Shown here: piece by piece, positions 6,904 to 9,359 of the stretch
Numbering within the stretch: position 1 is the first letter of the stretch
Layout of the letters: the number at the start of each line of letters is the position of its first letter
Source of the DNA: an uncultured Prevotellaceae bacterium
GTDB taxonomy: Bacteria > Bacteroidota > Bacteroidia > Bacteroidales > Muribaculaceae
Length of the DNA: 9,359 nt
Assembly: GCA_945645715.1 (NCBI GenBank)
Contig: CALZFJ010000049.1
Coordinates: forward strand, 1-9,359
Reading direction: 5' to 3'
The notes under the pieces: generated by a model
Databases searched by the model: none
Seen by the model: only the letters and a program-made list of their open reading frames with translations
Told to the model about the DNA's origin: nothing
Position numbers and translations under genes: made by a program

Positions 6904-6959
6904 CTCTTACCTCTTACCCCTTACCCCTCACCTCTTACCCCTTACCTCTCTCCCCTAAA
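6904..6959 (+). repeat. Heptamer tandem array (CYCTTAC family) in a G-free pyrimidine tract
   Basis: Heptamers follow one another without gaps: CTCTTAC at 6904, 6911 and 6932; CCCTTAC at 6918 and 6939; CCCTCAC at 6925; degenerate units CTCTCTC at 6946 and CCCTAAA at 6953. The whole stretch 6901-6965 contains no G and is about 54% C by my count. Four CCCC tracts (starting 6917, 6924, 6938, 6952) are spaced by multiples of seven, so the opposite strand has four GGGG tracts. It lies in the nusA-infB spacer. After it, 6966-7001 is A-rich and leads into the infB start without an evident Shine-Dalgarno site. Two inverted copies occur at 1699-1712. Confidence 0.85.
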
Positions 6960-7001
6960 CTCTCCGCTAAATAAAAAAACAATAGAACGAAAGTAGAATA
7001 T

Positions 7002-9359
7002 ATGCCAGTAAAGATTAGTAAAGTAGCCAAAGACCTGAACGTGGGTACACAAACCCTAATCGATTTCCTCAGCAAGAAAAAGATTACGGTCGATTCCAAT
7101 CCCAACGCCCGCATTAGCGATGAGCACTACCAGATGCTCCTCAACGAATTCAAGACCGACAAGGATCAACGCATCAAATCGGACAATTTCATCAGCGAGC
7201 GCCGACAGGAGAAGGCTAAACCCGCGTCAGCACCAGCAGCTACCGAACAGTCGAAGGAGAAGCCTAAGCCTGAGATGATAAAGACCACCGTCGAACCGGT
7301 GCAGGCTCCGAAAATCATTGGTAAAATCGACCTCAACAAGCCGGTTAAGCCCGCTGCGCCCAAGCCCGAGCCTGCTAAGCCACAGCCCGAGGCTCACAAA
7401 AAGGAGCAGCCCAAGCCGCAGCAACCGGCTGCAAAGCCAGTAGCTAACCAGGCTCCCGAGAAGCCTGCAACAAAGCCTGCTGCACCTGCAAAGGAGCAGC
7501 CTAAGCCGCAACCGGAACAGCCTAAGGCAGAGACTCCCGTCAAGAACGAGGAGGAGGAGATTTTCACTCTCAATAAACCTACGCTCCGCACCACTCTCAA
7601 CGTGGTGGGCAAAATCGACCTTTCGGCTATCAACCAGCAGACTCGCCCCAAGAAGAAAAGCAAAGAAGAGCGCCGCAAAGAGCGCATCGACAAGGACAAA
7701 GCTCGCCAGGAGGCTCGCAACGCCGCTGCCGAGGGTGCTCAGGGCGACCGCAAGAAGCGCAAGCGCATAGGTAAGGAGAAAATCGACATTGAGAAAAGCT
7801 CCAACCAGTTCCAGAGCCAATCGCCCAAGAAGGAGCAGTCGAAAGGTGGAATGTCGGCTGTTGCCGATATGCCTTCGGAGAAAGGCTCGAAGAAGAACCG
7901 CAACAAGAACAAGCGTCCGCTCAAGCCCGAAGTGAGCGATGAGGAGGTGCAGAAGCAGGTGAAGGAAACCCTCGCACGCCTCACCACCAAAGCCCCCAAA
8001 AAGGCTGCCAAGTGGCGTAAGGAGAAGCGCGAAGACTTCCGCGAGCGTGAGCGCGAGGCTGCCGAACTCGAAGCAGCTGAGGAAAAGACACTCAAGCTCA
8101 CCGAGTTTGTTACTGCCAACGACCTCGCAGTGATGATGGACGTGCCTATCAACAAGGTAATCGGCACTTGCATGAGCATCGGCGTGATGGTGTCAATCAA
8201 CCAGCGACTCGATGCCGAGACCATCAACCTCGTTGCCGACGAATTTGGATTCAAGACCGAGTTTGTAAGCTCTGAGGTGGTAGAGGCTATCAACAGCGAG
8301 GAGGATGCGGAGGAAGACCTCGAGCCGCGTCCACCGGTAGTGACCGTGATGGGTCACGTGGATCACGGTAAGACGTCGCTCCTCGACTATATCCGCAACG
8401 CCAACGTAATTGCCGGTGAGGCAGGTGGTATCACCCAGCACATCGGTGCCTACAACGTGAAACTCAAGAACGGACAGCACATCACGTTCCTCGACACTCC
8501 GGGTCACGAAGCTTTCACCGCAATGCGTGCCCGTGGTGCCAAGGTCACCGATATCGTTATCATTATCGTGGCTGCCGACGACAATATCATGCCGCAGACC
8601 ATAGAGGCCATCAACCACGCCTCGGCTGCCGGCGTGCCTATCATCTTTGCTATCAACAAAATCGACAAGCCCACCGCTAATCCCGAGAAGATTAAGGAAG
8701 GACTTGCCAATATGAACTACCTCGTGGAGGACTGGGGCGGCAAATACCAGTCGCAGGACATCTCGGCAAAGAAGGGTATCGGCGTGACCGAACTTCTCGA
8801 CAAGGTGCTCCTCGAGGCTGAAATGCTCGAACTTAAAGCCAACCCCAACCGCAAGGCTACCGGCTCAATCATCGAGTCGTCGCTCGACAAGGGCCGCGGA
8901 TATGTGGCTACGGTGCTCGTGCAGAACGGTACGCTCCACGTGGGCGACATCATTCTTGCCGGAACTCACTACGGAAAGGTGAAGGCAATGTTCAACGAGC
9001 GTAACCAGCGCATCACCGAGGCGGGACCGGCTACTCCGGCTCTTATCCTCGGCTTGAACGGCGCTCCTACTGCCGGCGACACATTCAACGTGATGGAAAC
9101 CGACCAGGAGGCTCGAGAAATTGCCAACAAGCGCGAACAACTGCAGCGTGAGCTTGGTCTCCGCACCCAGAAGCGCGTAACACTTGAGGATATCGGCCGC
9201 CGCAAGGCTCTCGGTAGCTTCAATGAGCTTAACATCATCGTGAAGGGTGACGTTGACGGCTCTATCGAGGCTCTTAGCGACTCGCTCATCAAGCTCACTA
9301 CACCAGAGGTGCAGGTTAACGTGCTCGACCGCAGCGCCAGCCTCTCAGGCGGGGGAAAC
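7002..9359 (+). CDS. infB: Translation initiation factor IF2, 3' end outside window
   Basis: IF2 is the GTPase that places initiator tRNA on the 30S subunit and promotes subunit joining. The window holds 786 codons and no stop; phylum members are usually near 950-1000 residues, so roughly the last 200 (end of domain III and the tRNA-binding C-terminal domain) are missing. An IF2_N helical domain begins the protein (1-50, VKISKVAKDLNVGTQTLIDFL). A Lys/Pro/Ala-rich linker follows (about 65-180), then a highly charged basic region (about 215-360) and a second IF2_N domain (about 365-420). The GTPase domain has G1 GHVDHGKT (451-458), switch I GGITQHIG (475-482), G3 DTPGHE (498-503), G4 NKID (552-555) and G5 SAKKG (588-592), all intact. 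Domain II follows (about 620-700). The last 11 residues (776-786) do not match the family. The start ATG 7002 gives the expected MPVKISKVAKDL beginning. Confidence 0.96.
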   Translation, partial: MPVKISKVAKDLNVGTQTLIDFLSKKKITVDSNPNARISDEHYQMLLNEFKTDKDQRIKSDNFISERRQEKAKPASAPAATEQSKEKPKPEMIKTTVEPVQAPKIIGKIDLNKPVKPAAPKPEPAKPQPEAHKKEQPKPQQPAAKPVANQAPEKPATKPAAPAKEQPKPQPEQPKAETPVKNEEEEIFTLNKPTLRTTLNVVGKIDLSAINQQTRPKKKSKEERRKERIDKDKARQEARNAAAEGAQGDRKKRKRIGKEKIDIEKSSNQFQSQSPKKEQSKGGMSAVADMPSEKGSKKNRNKNKRPLKPEVSDEEVQKQVKETLARLTTKAPKKAAKWRKEKREDFREREREAAELEAAEEKTLKLTEFVTANDLAVMMDVPINKVIGTCMSIGVMVSINQRLDAETINLVADEFGFKTEFVSSEVVEAINSEEDAEEDLEPRPPVVTVMGHVDHGKTSLLDYIRNANVIAGEAGGITQHIGAYNVKLKNGQHITFLDTPGHEAFTAMRARGAKVTDIVIIIVAADDNIMPQTIEAINHASAAGVPIIFAINKIDKPTANPEKIKEGLANMNYLVEDWGGKYQSQDISAKKGIGVTELLDKVLLEAEMLELKANPNRKATGSIIESSLDKGRGYVATVLVQNGTLHVGDIILAGTHYGKVKAMFNERNQRITEAGPATPALILGLNGAPTAGDTFNVMETDQEAREIANKREQLQRELGLRTQKRVTLEDIGRRKALGSFNELNIIVKGDVDGSIEALSDSLIKLTTPEVQVNVLDRSASLSGGGN

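Noticed and set aside
6862..7001. CRISPR array in the nusA-infB spacer
   Set aside because: The units are 7-8 bases with no spacers between them; this is simple tandem repetition, not direct repeats separated by unique spacers.
7227..7820. 197-codon open frame on the - strand opposite infB, Leu-rich and membrane-like
   Set aside because: The hydrophobicity is a mirror of the Lys/Glu/Pro/Ala-rich linker codons of IF2 on the + strand. It is a composition artefact, not a membrane protein.
7739..9298. Several overlapping - strand open frames opposite the IF2 GTPase region
   Set aside because: They overlap each other in different frames and all sit opposite strongly conserved GTPase motifs; none has a credible product.

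Overview
The window reads as chromosomal DNA from a Bacteroidota bacterium, most likely order Bacteroidales. The evidence is a SusC/SusD outer-membrane pair, a protein with a type IX secretion (T9SS) sorting domain, a promoter of the form TTG-N20-TAnnTTTG, and A/T-rich start regions without clear Shine-Dalgarno sites. The codon style and intergenic repeats would suit Muribaculaceae, but that family-level guess is an inference. All six genes lie on the + strand; the first and last are cut by the window edges.

Left half (1-4866): an outer-membrane nutrient-uptake cluster. It holds the C-terminal half of a SusC-type TonB-dependent transporter (1-1698), its SusD-type surface lipoprotein (1757-3097), and a secreted protein (3136-4866) with a signal peptide, about seven propeller-like repeats and a C-terminal T9SS sorting domain. 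The genes are closely spaced (58 and 38 bases) with no terminator between them, so they are probably co-transcribed. SusD should capture a ligand at the surface and SusC import it. The third protein is probably surface-anchored or released and may assist binding. No glycosidase, peptidase or regulator is visible, so the substrate is unknown.

Middle (4867-5123): a 257-base gap with a good Bacteroidota promoter (4941-4972). About 25 bases past its expected start site is a GC-rich hairpin followed by seven T (4997-5029), then a second possible stem (5046-5085). This looks like a structured, possibly attenuating leader for the operon that follows.

Right half (5124-9359): the conserved rimP-nusA-infB translation/transcription operon (30S maturation factor, transcription factor NusA, initiation factor IF2). 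The 140-base nusA-infB gap is unusual. It holds four copies of an 8-base unit (GGTTATAN) followed by a heptamer array (consensus CYCTTAC) inside a 65-base G-free, C-rich stretch. Two copies of the same heptamer, inverted, sit directly after the susC-like stop codon. These repeats and the operon leader are the least ordinary parts of an otherwise conventional window; I see no mobile element, CRISPR array, tRNA or rRNA.
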